NCBI RefSeq assembly: GCF_006152115.1
Contig: NZ_VDFU01000002.1
Location: forward strand, 124,001 to 188,000
Direction of reading: 5' to 3'
Origin: Rubellimicrobium rubrum
GTDB lineage: Bacteria; Pseudomonadota; Alphaproteobacteria; Rhodobacterales; Rhodobacteraceae
Length of the DNA stretch: 64,000 nucleotides
Positions 19,601 to 27,305 of the stretch are shown in pieces. The notes under the pieces are model-generated. The model was not told the origin of the DNA, ran no database searches, and saw nothing but the letters and a program-made list of their open reading frames with translations. The translations under genes and the position numbers were made by a program. Each line of letters starts with the position of its first letter. The first letter of the stretch is position 1.

Positions 19601-20271
19601 CCTACGGCGCCGGCCTCCAGGCCCTCATCGACGAACGCATCTGGTCCGACCGCGCCGATCTCGGGAACAGCTACCTCGACTGGGGCGGCTACGCCTACGG
19701 CGCGCACGCCGAAGGCCGCCCCGACCGCGACGGCTTTGCCCGCCGCCTGTTCCAAGCCGACGCCACAGTCCAGAACCAGGACAACCGCGAGCACGACCTC
19801 CTCGACTCGGACGACTACTACCAGTTCGAGGGCGGGGCATCCGCCGCCATCGAGACGCTGCGCGGCGCACCGGTGCCGGCCTACCACAACGACCACTCCC
19901 GCCCTGAACGCCCCGTGATCCGCACGCTGGAAGAGGAGGTCGCCCGCGTCCTCCGCTCCCGCGTCGTGAACCCCAAATGGATCGCCGGGGTCATGCGCCA
20001 CGGCTACAAGGGCGCCTTCGAGATCGCGGCGACGGTGGACTACCTCTTCGCCTTCGCCGCCACGACCCACGCGGTGCGGAACCACCACTTCGACGAGGTC
20101 GAACGCGCCTTCCTCGAATCCGACCCCGTCCGCCAGTTCATCGAACAGCACAACCCCGCCGCCCTGCGCGAGATCGCGGACCGCCTGCAGGAGGCCATCG
20201 ACCGCGGCCTCTGGACCCCGCGCAGCAACTCCGCCCGAGCCCGCATCGAAGGCCTCCGCCATGCCGCTTGA
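16615..20271 (+). CDS. cobN: Cobaltochelatase large subunit CobN
   Basis: A 1218-residue subunit of the aerobic-pathway cobaltochelatase, which inserts Co2+ into hydrogenobyrinate a,c-diamide with ATP, together with CobS and CobT. It belongs to the CobN/ChlH family. The hallmark HMGKHGNLEWLPGK is near residue 550, and DLGNSYLDWGGYAYG near 1010 is typical of CobN. Length fits. cobS and cobT are not in the window. Only 65 bp separate its start from the antisense small gene, with CATATAGT near 16595 as a possible -10 element. The 3' end overlaps the next GNAT by 11 bp. Confidence 0.95.
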   Translation: MHLLAATPGALDTGAQPVDPRQTPADLVVLSAADSELALLSAAHGETPDGPTLRLWSLGNLAHPLSVDLHLDNCARRSRLVVARILGGQGYWRYGLAQYSAALHAAGVHFVALPGDDKPDAELRALSTVSDADYAALWAYLVEGGLENARHFLLHARSMLDGTEAPPAAKPLLKSAPFWPGQGDADLATIRDYWTEGAPVVPLVFYRALMQSGATAPVAHLTRALLRQGLNPLPVYVASLKDPLSRATLATLFAEVPPSVILNATSFAVGTPDSPGDNPLASPEANEAPVLQVIFSGSSEEQWATSTRGLSATDIAMNVALPELDGRLLSRAVSFKDEAHFDESTQCPIVTYAPKADRIRFVADLAANWARLRTTPVPERRVALVLANYPNKDGRLANGVGLDTPASTVHALRLMRDAGYTVDAPEDSSALMDRLLAGPTNWLPDRKDKEGGERLPLPTYRRWFDALPWEVKLQVTDRWGPPESDPYLDGPAFALSIHRFGNAVVGLQPSRGYDIDPKATYHAPDLVPPHHYLAFYLWLRQEFGGHALVHMGKHGNLEWLPGKAVALSAECWPEIALGPVPHLYPFIVNDPGEGTQAKRRAQAVILDHLTPPLTRAETYGPLRDLEVLLDELAQAQSTDPRRADHLRREIITTAQATGIARDAGLTDQGDMQKLDAWLCDLKEAQIRDGLHIFGQSPEGPLARDLAIALARVPRGDKPSLLRALADDLALPFDPLAPNMATPWQGPRPEALNLTSDAWRTEGDTVERLELLSIALLDGSVQPPGPASATVIEEIRITLMPRITACGPAESAALLTALDGRAIPPGPSGAPTRGRPDVLPTGRNFFSVDARALPTQAAWTLGRASAELLVERHLQDQGDYPRALLLTAWGTANMRTGGDDIAQGLALMGCKPTWEPMSGRVTGFEVIPLTLLGRPRVDVTFRISGFFRDAFPQLVALFDSAARAIQGLDEPEDQNPAAARARSGESRARVYGSKPGAYGAGLQALIDERIWSDRADLGNSYLDWGGYAYGAHAEGRPDRDGFARRLFQADATVQNQDNREHDLLDSDDYYQFEGGASAAIETLRGAPVPAYHNDHSRPERPVIRTLEEEVARVLRSRVVNPKWIAGVMRHGYKGAFEIAATVDYLFAFAATTHAVRNHHFDEVERAFLESDPVRQFIEQHNPAALREIADRLQEAIDRGLWTPRSNSARARIEGLRHAA

Positions 20272-20704
20272 GATCAGGGCCAACCCCGCCCAGACCGAGG
20301 CCCGCGACCGCATCCTGCCCGTCATCTTCGACGCGGCCAGCGGCGCGGGCGTCCCCTTCGCCCCCGAGGAGATCGCGCTGGAGGCTTGGGACGGCGAGCA
20401 CTGGCAGGGCGGCCTCACCGCCCGCATCACCCAGCGCTGGCTGTTCCTCCACCTCCTGGGCGTCGCGCCTCAGGCGCGGGGCCAGGGCGTCGGCAGCCGC
20501 CTCATGCAGGCCATCGAGGAGGAGGCCCGCGCCCGCGACTGCCTGGGGCTCTGGCTCGACACCTACAGCTTCCAAGCCCCCGGCTTCTACGCCCGGCTGG
20601 GCTATGAGGAGGTCGGCCGCATCCCCGACTACCCGCCGGGCCACGCGCGGATCTTCCTGGCCAAGCGGCTCGACGGCCGCCCCGTCCAGGGGACCGCCCC
20701 GTGA
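20261..20704 (+). CDS. GNAT-family N-acetyltransferase (cobN-coupled)
   Basis: A 147-residue acetyltransferase with a normal acetyl-CoA loop, VAPQARGQGVGSRLMQAIEE (about 68-87), and the C-terminal stretch WLDTYSFQAPGFYARLGYEE. Its start lies inside the cobN end (11-bp overlap) and its stop overlaps the following GNAT by a GTGA. Such tight coupling to cobN suggests a role linked to the cobalamin block, but no substrate is known. An alternative is that GNATs are passengers in the operon. Confidence 0.87.
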   Translation: MPLEIRANPAQTEARDRILPVIFDAASGAGVPFAPEEIALEAWDGEHWQGGLTARITQRWLFLHLLGVAPQARGQGVGSRLMQAIEEEARARDCLGLWLDTYSFQAPGFYARLGYEEVGRIPDYPPGHARIFLAKRLDGRPVQGTAP

Positions 20705-21822
20705 CCCCGCGCCGCCTTGGGCCCACCGACCCCGCGCTGCCGCAGGTCCTCCCCCTGATCCGCCTGGCCTTCGCGGAGCTGGACGGCGTCATCGACCCGC
20801 CGTCCTCCCTCCGCCGCATGACCGGCGACGACGTGACCCGCCTCGCCGCCGAGGGTGAGGTCTGGGCCCTGGGCGACCCACTTGCCGCCGTGGTCATCCT
20901 GACGGCGCGCGAGGACGCGCTGTACGCCGGCCGCCTGTCGGTGCACCCGGACCACCGCCGCCGGGGCCACGCCCGCACCCTGCTGCGCCTGGCGGAGACC
21001 CGCGCCCGCGCCTGGGGCAAGCCCCGCGTCATCTTGGGCTGCCGGGTGGAGCTTGCAGGCAACCACGCCCTCTTCCGGTCCGAGGGCTTCACCGAAACCC
21101 ACCGCGAGACGCACGAAGGCTACCCCCGCCCCACCTCCGTCTGGTTCGAGAAGCGAGTGACCCCCATGTCCGACACGACCCCCGAAGCGGGCCCCGAAGC
21201 GGGCCCCGAAACACCCGACCACGACGACGCCCGCCATGCCAGCAAGATGGCCAAGAAGAAGGCCGCCCGCGACAAGATCATGGCCACCAAGACTGAGGAA
21301 AAGGGCCTCGTCATCGTCCATACCGGCAAGGGCAAGGGCAAGTCCTCGGCCGCCTTCGGCATGATCTTCCGCTGCATCGCCCACGACATGCACTGCGCGG
21401 TGGTCCAGTTCATCAAGGGCGCTATGCACACCGGAGAGCGCGACCTGATCCAGGCCCATTTCGCCGACCTGTGCGAGTTCCACACCATGGGCGAGGGCTT
21501 CACCTGGGAAACCCAGGACCGCGCCCGCGACGTGGCCGCCGCGACCAAAGCCTGGGACAAGGCCAAGGAGCTGATCCGCGACCCCGCCAATCGCATGGTG
21601 CTGCTGGACGAGATCAACATCGCGCTCCGCTACGACTACATCCCGCTCGACGAGGTCCTGGCCTTCCTCCGCGACGAGAAGCCCCCCACGACCCACGTCG
21701 TCCTGACGGGCCGCAACGCCCACGAACGCCTGATCGAGCAGGCCGACCTCGTGACCGAGATGGAGCTGGTCAAGCACCCCTTCCGGTCCGGGGTGAAGGC
21801 GCAGGCGGGGGTGGAGTTCTAG
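20701..21822 (+). CDS. cobO: GNAT acetyltransferase fused in frame to CobO (corrinoid adenosyltransferase)
   Basis: A single open frame of 373 codons holds two modules. Residues 1-153 form a GNAT domain (LSVHPDHRRRGHARTLLRLA as the acetyl-CoA loop) that ends in FEKRV, a usual GNAT C-terminus. Residues 156-373 form CobO, the cob(I)yrinic acid a,c-diamide adenosyltransferase that attaches the adenosyl group with ATP; its P-loop HTGKGKGKSSAAFG, VVQFIKGAMHTGERD and LLDEINIALRYDYIPLDEV are all intact. An internal ATG at 21166, with a weak GCGAG 8 bases upstream, would give a stand-alone 218-residue CobO of normal size. A TGA lies just out of frame at the junction. So either this is a true fusion or CobO is made mainly from the internal start. 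GTG start coupled to the previous GNAT. Confidence 0.85.
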   Translation: MTPRRLGPTDPALPQVLPLIRLAFAELDGVIDPPSSLRRMTGDDVTRLAAEGEVWALGDPLAAVVILTAREDALYAGRLSVHPDHRRRGHARTLLRLAETRARAWGKPRVILGCRVELAGNHALFRSEGFTETHRETHEGYPRPTSVWFEKRVTPMSDTTPEAGPEAGPETPDHDDARHASKMAKKKAARDKIMATKTEEKGLVIVHTGKGKGKSSAAFGMIFRCIAHDMHCAVVQFIKGAMHTGERDLIQAHFADLCEFHTMGEGFTWETQDRARDVAAATKAWDKAKELIRDPANRMVLLDEINIALRYDYIPLDEVLAFLRDEKPPTTHVVLTGRNAHERLIEQADLVTEMELVKHPFRSGVKAQAGVEF

Positions 21823-22751
21823 GTCTCCCCGGCCTCGTCCACCTCGACGGTCGCGTGGCCCATGGCCCAGCGGTCCCGCAGCCGCGCCTTCAGCGCTTGG
21901 CGCACGACGCGCGTCTCGGCACCCGGCGCGGCCTCGGCTTCCAAGGTCACCATCGGCCGTTCCTCGGTGATGGACCAGGCATGGACATGATGGACCCTCG
22001 TCACGCCGGGCACGGTGGCCGTCAGGTCCGCCGCCACCTCGCGCGGGTCGAACCCGGCGGGCGCGCCCTCCAGCAGGATGTGCCCGCTTTCGGCCACTAC
22101 GCGCCACGCCGACCGCAGCAGGATCACGGCCACCAGCACCGACAGGAGCGGGTCGATGGGCGTCCAGCCCGTGCCCAGGATTACCAGCGCCGCCACCAGC
22201 GCCGCGACCGAACCCAGGAGGTCCCCCGCGACATGCAGGGCCGCCGCGCGCATGTTGAGACTAGTTGCCTCGCCCCGGGTCAGGACCCAAAAGGCCAGGA
22301 TGTTCACCACGAGCCCCGCCGCCGCGACCCAGAGCATGACGCCGCCCAGCACCTCGCCAGGCTCGCGCAGCCGTCCCCAGGCCTCCCAGCCGATCCAAGC
22401 GGCGATGACGAACAGCGCCAACCCGTTGACAAAGGCCGCCAGCACGCTCAGCCGGTCGAAGCCGTAGGTCCGCCGCCAGGTCGCGGGCCGCCGGGCCAGC
22501 CGCAGAGCGACCCAGGCCAGCACCAGCGAGGCCACGTCCGTCAGCATGTGCCCGGCATCGGCCAGCAGCGCGAGCGACCCCGACACGAGGCCGCCCACGA
22601 CCTCGACCAACAGGAACGCTCCGGTCAGCAGCGCCGCAAAGCCCAGGGCCCGTTCGCTCGCCGCATGGGAATGGCCGTGGCCGCCTGCCCCGTGCCCGTG
22701 GTCGTGCCCGTGGTCGTGCCCGTGGTCGTGCCCGTGATCGCCGTGCCCCAA
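21819..22751 (-). CDS. CDF-family cation efflux transporter
   Basis: A 310-residue cation diffusion facilitator that exports divalent metal (Zn, Co, Ni or similar) in exchange for protons. The N-terminus is an extended His repeat (GHDHGHDHGHDHGHG, residues 6-20). Six membrane helices follow; the metal site is visible as LLADAGHMLTDVASL (helix 2) and ALHVAGDLLGSV (helix 5). The cytoplasmic C-terminal domain is present (VHHVHAW). The start is TTG at 22751, six bases after GAGG in the end of the upstream gene; no better start exists. It converges with cobO (stops overlap by 3 bp). Cobalt efflux is a reasonable guess from the neighbourhood, not a demonstrated specificity. Confidence 0.88.
   Translation of the reverse strand: MGHGDHGHDHGHDHGHDHGHGAGGHGHSHAASERALGFAALLTGAFLLVEVVGGLVSGSLALLADAGHMLTDVASLVLAWVALRLARRPATWRRTYGFDRLSVLAAFVNGLALFVIAAWIGWEAWGRLREPGEVLGGVMLWVAAAGLVVNILAFWVLTRGEATSLNMRAAALHVAGDLLGSVAALVAALVILGTGWTPIDPLLSVLVAVILLRSAWRVVAESGHILLEGAPAGFDPREVAADLTATVPGVTRVHHVHAWSITEERPMVTLEAEAAPGAETRVVRQALKARLRDRWAMGHATVEVDEAGET
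22692..22739. repeat. 12-bp tandem repeat encoding His-rich tail
   Basis: Three perfect copies of GTGCCCGTGGTC (22692-22727) and a fourth with one change (22728-22739). On the minus strand each unit encodes Asp-His-Gly-His in the N-terminus of the CDF exporter. Such in-frame repeats can expand or shrink without breaking the gene. Confidence 0.9.
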
Positions 22752-22754
22752 ACC

Positions 22755-24410
22755 TTACCTCGCCTTCATGCCCTGCTCCCGCGCCGCGCTCAACGTCTGC
22801 GAGGGCGTCAGCGCCTCCCCGTCCACGCGGCACTCGATCACCGCGACGGTGCCCGCCCCCCGCGCCCTCTGGAACGCGTCCGCGAACTCCTCGCCTCGCG
22901 TCACCGTCTCCCCGTGCCCGCCATAGGCGCGCGCCAGCGCGGCGTAGTCCGGGTTGGCAAGGTCCGTCCCCGAGACCCGGCCCGGATAGGTCCGCTCCTG
23001 ATGCATGCGGATAGTCCCGTAGCGCCCGTTGTTCATCACCACGACGACGGGGCAGGCCCCGTGCTGCACGGCGGTGCTCATCTCGTTCAGCGTCATCTGG
23101 AAATCGCCGTCCCCGGCCACGCAGACCACGCAGCGGCCCGGATGCTCCAGCGACGCCGCCACCGCCGCCGGAAAGCCGTAGCCCATGGAGCCGGACGTCG
23201 GGGCAAGCTGCGTGCGGAAGCCCTTGTAGGTGAAGTACCGGTGCAGGAAGGCCGCGAAGTTGCCCGCCCCGTTGGTCACGACCGCATCCTCGGGGAGGTT
23301 GTCCGACAGCCAGCGGATCACCTCTTCCTGCTTCACCGCGCCCGGCGTTTCCTGCGGCCTGCGCCACCAGTCATAGTCCTCGCGCGCCGCGCGGGTCCAG
23401 TCGGCCCACTGCCCACCCATCGGGTCGAGCGCCGCCAGCGCCGCGACAAAGGCCGGGGCCTCGGCCGTCATCGCCAGTTCGGGCCGCCAGACATGGCCGG
23501 GCTCGTCCGGGTCGGGATGGACGTGGAACAGCCGCTTGCCGTGGTGGCGCGGATCAAGGAGCGTGTAGCCCCCCGTCGCGATGTCCCCCAGCCGCGTGCC
23601 CAGCAGCAGCAGTGCATCCGCCTCGCGCACCCGCTGCGCCAGCCGGGGCGAGATCCCGACATTCAGGTCCCCCACGTAATGGGGATGCCGGTTGTCCAAG
23701 TAGTCCTGGCGCCGGAACGAACAGGCGACCGGGAGGCCCTGCGCCTCGGCAAAGCGGCCTAGGTTCCCCGCCGCCTCGGTCGACCACTGCGATCCGCCCA
23801 CGACCACGAGCGGGCGCGACGCCCCCCGCAGCGCCTCCATCACCACCCGCGCGGGCCCGGACTGGTCGCAGGGCAGGCGCGGAAAGCGCCCCGCCCAGTC
23901 GGGCACCGCCGCCTGGCCGTTCAGCACGTCCTCGGGCAGGGACAGCACCACCGGCCCTGGCCGCCCAGAGGTCGCAACGGAAAAGGCCCGCGCCACGTAT
24001 TCGGGGATGCGGTCCGTGGCGTCGATCTCGGCCACCCACTTGGCCAGCGGCCCGAACATCGCGCGGAAGTCCACCTCCTGAAATGCCTCGCGGTCGCGGT
24101 GCCCGGTCTCGATCTGTCCGATGAACAGGATCATGGGGGTGGAGTCCTGCCGCGCCACATGGACGCCTGCCGCCGCGTTGGTGGCCCCCGGCCCCCGGGT
24201 GACGAAGCACACGCCCGGCTCCCCCGTCAGCTTGCCCTGCGCCTCGGCCATCATGGCCGCGCCGCCCTCCTGCCGGCAGACGACGTTCTGGACCCCGCTC
24301 TCGTGCAGCCCGTCCAGCACCGCGAGAAAGCTTTCCCCAGGCACCGAGAACACCCGCCGCACGCCCTGCGCCCGCAACTGGTCCGCCAGGATCTGTCCGC
24401 CGTGCCGCAT
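22755..24410 (-). CDS. Thiamine diphosphate-dependent enzyme, acetolactate synthase-like
   Basis: A 551-residue ThDP enzyme of the decarboxylase/acetolactate-synthase superfamily. The N-terminal PYR domain has the activating Glu in CRQEGGAAMMAEA (about 46-58), the middle domain is a Rossmann-like fold, and the C-terminal PP domain carries the ThDP/Mg motif from GDGDFQMTLNEM to MNNGRYGTIR. The exact substrate cannot be assigned; no small regulatory subunit (IlvN) is adjacent, so it is probably not the main branched-chain acetolactate synthase. The start at 24410 has GGAGGGGGG just upstream; the frame is open to 24470 but that is less well supported. The stop TAA overlaps the Shine-Dalgarno of the CDF gene, suggesting co-transcription. 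Confidence 0.85.
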   Translation of the reverse strand: MRHGGQILADQLRAQGVRRVFSVPGESFLAVLDGLHESGVQNVVCRQEGGAAMMAEAQGKLTGEPGVCFVTRGPGATNAAAGVHVARQDSTPMILFIGQIETGHRDREAFQEVDFRAMFGPLAKWVAEIDATDRIPEYVARAFSVATSGRPGPVVLSLPEDVLNGQAAVPDWAGRFPRLPCDQSGPARVVMEALRGASRPLVVVGGSQWSTEAAGNLGRFAEAQGLPVACSFRRQDYLDNRHPHYVGDLNVGISPRLAQRVREADALLLLGTRLGDIATGGYTLLDPRHHGKRLFHVHPDPDEPGHVWRPELAMTAEAPAFVAALAALDPMGGQWADWTRAAREDYDWWRRPQETPGAVKQEEVIRWLSDNLPEDAVVTNGAGNFAAFLHRYFTYKGFRTQLAPTSGSMGYGFPAAVAASLEHPGRCVVCVAGDGDFQMTLNEMSTAVQHGACPVVVVMNNGRYGTIRMHQERTYPGRVSGTDLANPDYAALARAYGGHGETVTRGEEFADAFQRARGAGTVAVIECRVDGEALTPSQTLSAAREQGMKAR

Positions 24411-24468
24411 CGCCGCCCCCCTCCGCTGCCGCGCGCAACTTGGTTCAGGGGCAGGGAACCGGCAAGGC

Positions 24469-24560
24469 ATAATGACGGTTATTCAGTACAACCTGGGCGA
24501 GTATACGTTTCATTAACCATTATTAGCGAAATAGAGGCGAATCGCTGCGGGACTAACGAA
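24469..24560. promoter_or_regulatory. AT-rich upstream region of the ThDP enzyme gene
   Basis: This stretch is clearly poorer in G+C than everything around it and lies directly upstream of the minus-strand ThDP gene. It holds an imperfect inverted repeat (AATGACGGTTA near 24471 and TTAACCATTATT near 24513) and TTGTAC/TTATGC-like elements on the minus strand. A promoter and regulator site are likely, but I cannot place the -35/-10 with confidence. Bases 24561-24681 show nothing else. Confidence 0.4.
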
Positions 24561-24681
24561 CAGGCAACCCGGAGCGGCACGGGCGAACGACCACCTTAAC
24601 GCAGTTCGGCCAGAAAGGCCGGGCCGGTGGCCGCGTCATGAGGGGGCCCCTGGCGCAGAACGCGCTGGGGGCCCGAGCCCC

Positions 24682-25686
24682 CTATCCTTCGGCCCGGAAC
24701 GCCACCGGGATCGCGTCGCGCCCCTCCAGCACCAGATCCGCCATGAGCCGCCCCACCAGCGGCGCCATCCCGAATCCGGTGCGGAACCCGCCGTTCGCGA
24801 CAAAGCCCCCGCCCGACCGGCCCAGCCATAGCGCCCCGGAGGGCGCGCGGGGCCGCACCGCCGCCCAACGCTCGATCACCGGCGCGTCACCCAGGGCAGG
24901 CACCAGGGCGCGCGCCTTCGCGATCACCTCGTCCAGCCGTTCGTCCGTGGCCGTGGGGTGGTCCCACACCTTCTCGGCCGTCGATCCCACCGCCACGGTC
25001 CCATCCGCATGGGGCACCACATAGATCCCGCCCGCATAGACCTGCGGACAGTCCTCCACCCCCGGCCGCCGCACCAGCGCCGCCTGCCCCTTCACTCCCG
25101 CGCCACCCAGGCCCGCGACGCCGGTGGCCAGAACCAGCGCGCCCTCCTCCGCCCCCTCCGGCACGACCTCTCCACCCAGCGCGCGGACCGCCGCGACCAG
25201 CGCCGCCAGGGCCCGCCGGGGCGCCACCCGCGCCGCCAGGGTATCGCGCACGACCCAGCCCGAGCCCGAGACCGGCCCCCAGCCCTGGGGCGCGGGCACC
25301 ACCTCCCAGGTCGCCGCGCCACGCCACACCTCCCGCGCCGCCTCGCCCCGCCGCCGCGCGAGGTCCAAGCCCTTGGCGTCCGCGACCGGCATCAGGCGTC
25401 CAGTCCGCGCATAACCCGCGTCCCTGCCGCCCGCCTCCCGCACCCCGGCCCAGAACGCCTCCTGCATCAGCAGGCTGTCCAGTTGCGCCTCCTTGCCCTC
25501 GTCCCACCCCTCCGGAACATGCGGCGACAGCGCGCCGACAACGCCGCCGCTCGCCCCTGCGCCAACCCCGTGGGGGTCGATGACCCGAACCCGAGCCCCC
25601 CGTGCGGCGCAGGCATACGCCACCGAAAGCCCCAGCACCCCCGCCCCCCGCACGGTCACATCGACCGGCACGTCGATCCTTGCCAT
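24682..25686 (-). CDS. FAD-dependent oxidoreductase (DAO family), MnmC oxidase-like
   Basis: A 334-residue FAD enzyme of the D-amino-acid oxidase family. The dinucleotide-binding motif is GAGVLGLSVAYACAARG (about 14-30), and the C-terminal RTGFGMAPLVGRLMADLV completes the FAD site. It lies back to back (51 bp apart) with the MnmD methyltransferase gene. In gamma-proteobacteria both activities form one protein, MnmC, whose oxidase half removes the carboxymethyl group from cmnm5(s2)U34 of tRNA. I infer that this is the oxidase partner; a glycine- or amino-acid-oxidase role remains possible. Start ATG at 25686. Confidence 0.78.
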   Translation of the reverse strand: MARIDVPVDVTVRGAGVLGLSVAYACAARGARVRVIDPHGVGAGASGGVVGALSPHVPEGWDEGKEAQLDSLLMQEAFWAGVREAGGRDAGYARTGRLMPVADAKGLDLARRRGEAAREVWRGAATWEVVPAPQGWGPVSGSGWVVRDTLAARVAPRRALAALVAAVRALGGEVVPEGAEEGALVLATGVAGLGGAGVKGQAALVRRPGVEDCPQVYAGGIYVVPHADGTVAVGSTAEKVWDHPTATDERLDEVIAKARALVPALGDAPVIERWAAVRPRAPSGALWLGRSGGGFVANGGFRTGFGMAPLVGRLMADLVLEGRDAIPVAFRAEG

Positions 25687-25737
25687 TCCCGCCGCCCCCG
25701 ACCATGGTCCCGCCCGACCTTGAACCACGGTTTCGCC

Positions 25738-26406
25738 ATGCCGGACCAGACCGCCCCGCTCGACTGGCGCGACGGCATCCCCGTCTCGAGTCGCTTCGAC
25801 GATCCCTACTTCTCGCTCCAGGGCGGGCTGGCCGAAACGCGCCACGTCTTCCTGGCGGGCAACGGCCTGCCCCAGCGCGCGCGCCCCGGCTTCCGGGTTC
25901 TGGAGCTGGGCTTCGGCACCGGCCTCAACTTCCTCGTGACGCTCCGCGCCCTGCGCGACGCCGGCACGCCCGGCCCGCTCCTTTACACCAGCTTCGAGGC
26001 ATTCCCGATGGACCCCGCCGACCGCGCCCGCGCGCTCCGGGCCTTTCCCGAGATCGCCCCCGAGGCCGCCGAGCTCGAGGCCGCCCTGGCCACCCCCGGC
26101 CCCTGGCGCTTGGGGGACGTGACCCTCGCCATCGTCCATGGCGACGCGCGGGCCACCCTGCCCGCTTGGGACAGCGGGGCCGACGCCGTCTATCTCGACG
26201 GCTTCTCGCCCGCCAAGAACCCCGAGATGTGGGAGCCGTCGCTCCTCCAGGCCGTGGCCCGCAGGATCGTCCCCGGCGGAACGCTTGCCACCTACAGCGC
26301 CGCGGGCCATGTCCGCCGCGCGCTGGCCGAGGCGGGCCTGGAGGTCGAGCGCCGCCCCGGTTTCGGCACCAAGCGCCACATGACCGTGGCACGGCGTCCC
26401 GCATGA
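25738..26406 (+). CDS. mnmD: tRNA nm5(s2)U34 methyltransferase MnmD
   Basis: A 222-residue SAM-dependent methyltransferase equivalent to the N-terminal half of MnmC, which methylates nm5(s2)U at the tRNA wobble position to mnm5(s2)U. The SAM loop is VLELGFGTGLNFLVTL (about 44-59); AVYLDGFSPAKNPEMW (about 150-165) is diagnostic of this family, and GTLATYSAAGHVRRALAEAG follows. Its end overlaps the DMT permease start by 4 bp. The FAD oxidase is encoded divergently next door. Confidence 0.88.
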   Translation: MPDQTAPLDWRDGIPVSSRFDDPYFSLQGGLAETRHVFLAGNGLPQRARPGFRVLELGFGTGLNFLVTLRALRDAGTPGPLLYTSFEAFPMDPADRARALRAFPEIAPEAAELEAALATPGPWRLGDVTLAIVHGDARATLPAWDSGADAVYLDGFSPAKNPEMWEPSLLQAVARRIVPGGTLATYSAAGHVRRALAEAGLEVERRPGFGTKRHMTVARRPA

Positions 26407-27305
26407 CCGCCGCCACCGCTATCCCCCAGCGCAACGACGCCCGCCTGGGCATCGCGCTCATGGTGCTGACCTGCGTGATCTTCTCGCTCCAGGACGGCGT
26501 GTCGCGCCATCTGGCCGAGGCCACCAACGTCACCATGGTCGTCATGGTCCGCTTCTGGTTCTTCGCGGGCTTCGTGATCCTCCTGGGCCGCGCCCAGCAG
26601 GGCTCGGTCCGGGCCGCGGCCAGAACCTCGCACCCCGTGCTCCAGATCCTGCGGGCCATCCTCCTCGTGGTCGAGATCTGCGTGACGATCTACGCCTTCA
26701 CGCTCCTGGGCCTCGCGCAGAGCCACGCGCTCTTTGCCGCCTGCCCGCTGCTGATCGCCGCCCTGTCCGGTCCCGTGCTGGGGGAAAAGGTCGGATGGCG
26801 GCGCTGGACCGCCATCGGCGTGGGGTTCCTGGGCATCCTGATCATCCTGCGCCCCGGCGTCGCCGTGTTCGACCCGCGCGGGCTCACGGCGCTCTGCGGC
26901 GCCCTGCTGTTCGCGCTCTACAGCCTGCTCACCCGCTTCGTGGCGCGCAAGGACAGCGCCGCCACCAGCTTTTTCTGGACCGGCACGGTCGGCGCTGTTG
27001 CCATGACCGCCGTGGGCCTGTTCCACTGGGAACCGATGTCCGCCGCCGACTGGGCGCTGATGGTGCTCCTCAGCGTCATGGCAATCACCGGCCATTGGCT
27101 GCTCATCAAGACCTACGAGGTGGCCGAGGCCTCGACCGTTCAGCCCTTCGCCTATCTCCAGCTCGTCTTCGCCTCGGCCATCGGCGTCACCGTCTTCGAC
27201 GAAACGCTGCACGGCACCACCGTGATCGGCGCGGCCGTCGTGGTCGGCGCGGGCCTTTTCACCCTCTGGCGCGAACGCGCCCGCCGCAGCAAGGACCCCG
27301 CATGA
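26403..27305 (+). CDS. DMT-superfamily (EamA) transporter
   Basis: A 300-residue inner-membrane protein with ten predicted helices in two EamA repeats (about 17-140 and 155-285). YTFTLLGLAQ-type and PFAYLQLVFASAIG stretches are typical of the drug/metabolite transporter superfamily. Substrate unknown. It overlaps both neighbours by ATGA, placing it in one unit with mnmD and the 2-hydroxyacid dehydrogenase gene. Confidence 0.88.
   Translation: MTAATAIPQRNDARLGIALMVLTCVIFSLQDGVSRHLAEATNVTMVVMVRFWFFAGFVILLGRAQQGSVRAAARTSHPVLQILRAILLVVEICVTIYAFTLLGLAQSHALFAACPLLIAALSGPVLGEKVGWRRWTAIGVGFLGILIILRPGVAVFDPRGLTALCGALLFALYSLLTRFVARKDSAATSFFWTGTVGAVAMTAVGLFHWEPMSAADWALMVLLSVMAITGHWLLIKTYEVAEASTVQPFAYLQLVFASAIGVTVFDETLHGTTVIGAAVVVGAGLFTLWRERARRSKDPA

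Noticed and set aside
16414-20430. Antisense open frame of about 1338 codons across cobN
   Set aside because: Shadow of cobN with low-complexity composition; it also covers the real small gene at 16343-16549 in another frame.
22692-22739. 12-bp repeats as a CRISPR-like array
   Set aside because: No spacers; contiguous in-frame units that encode the His tail of the CDF exporter.
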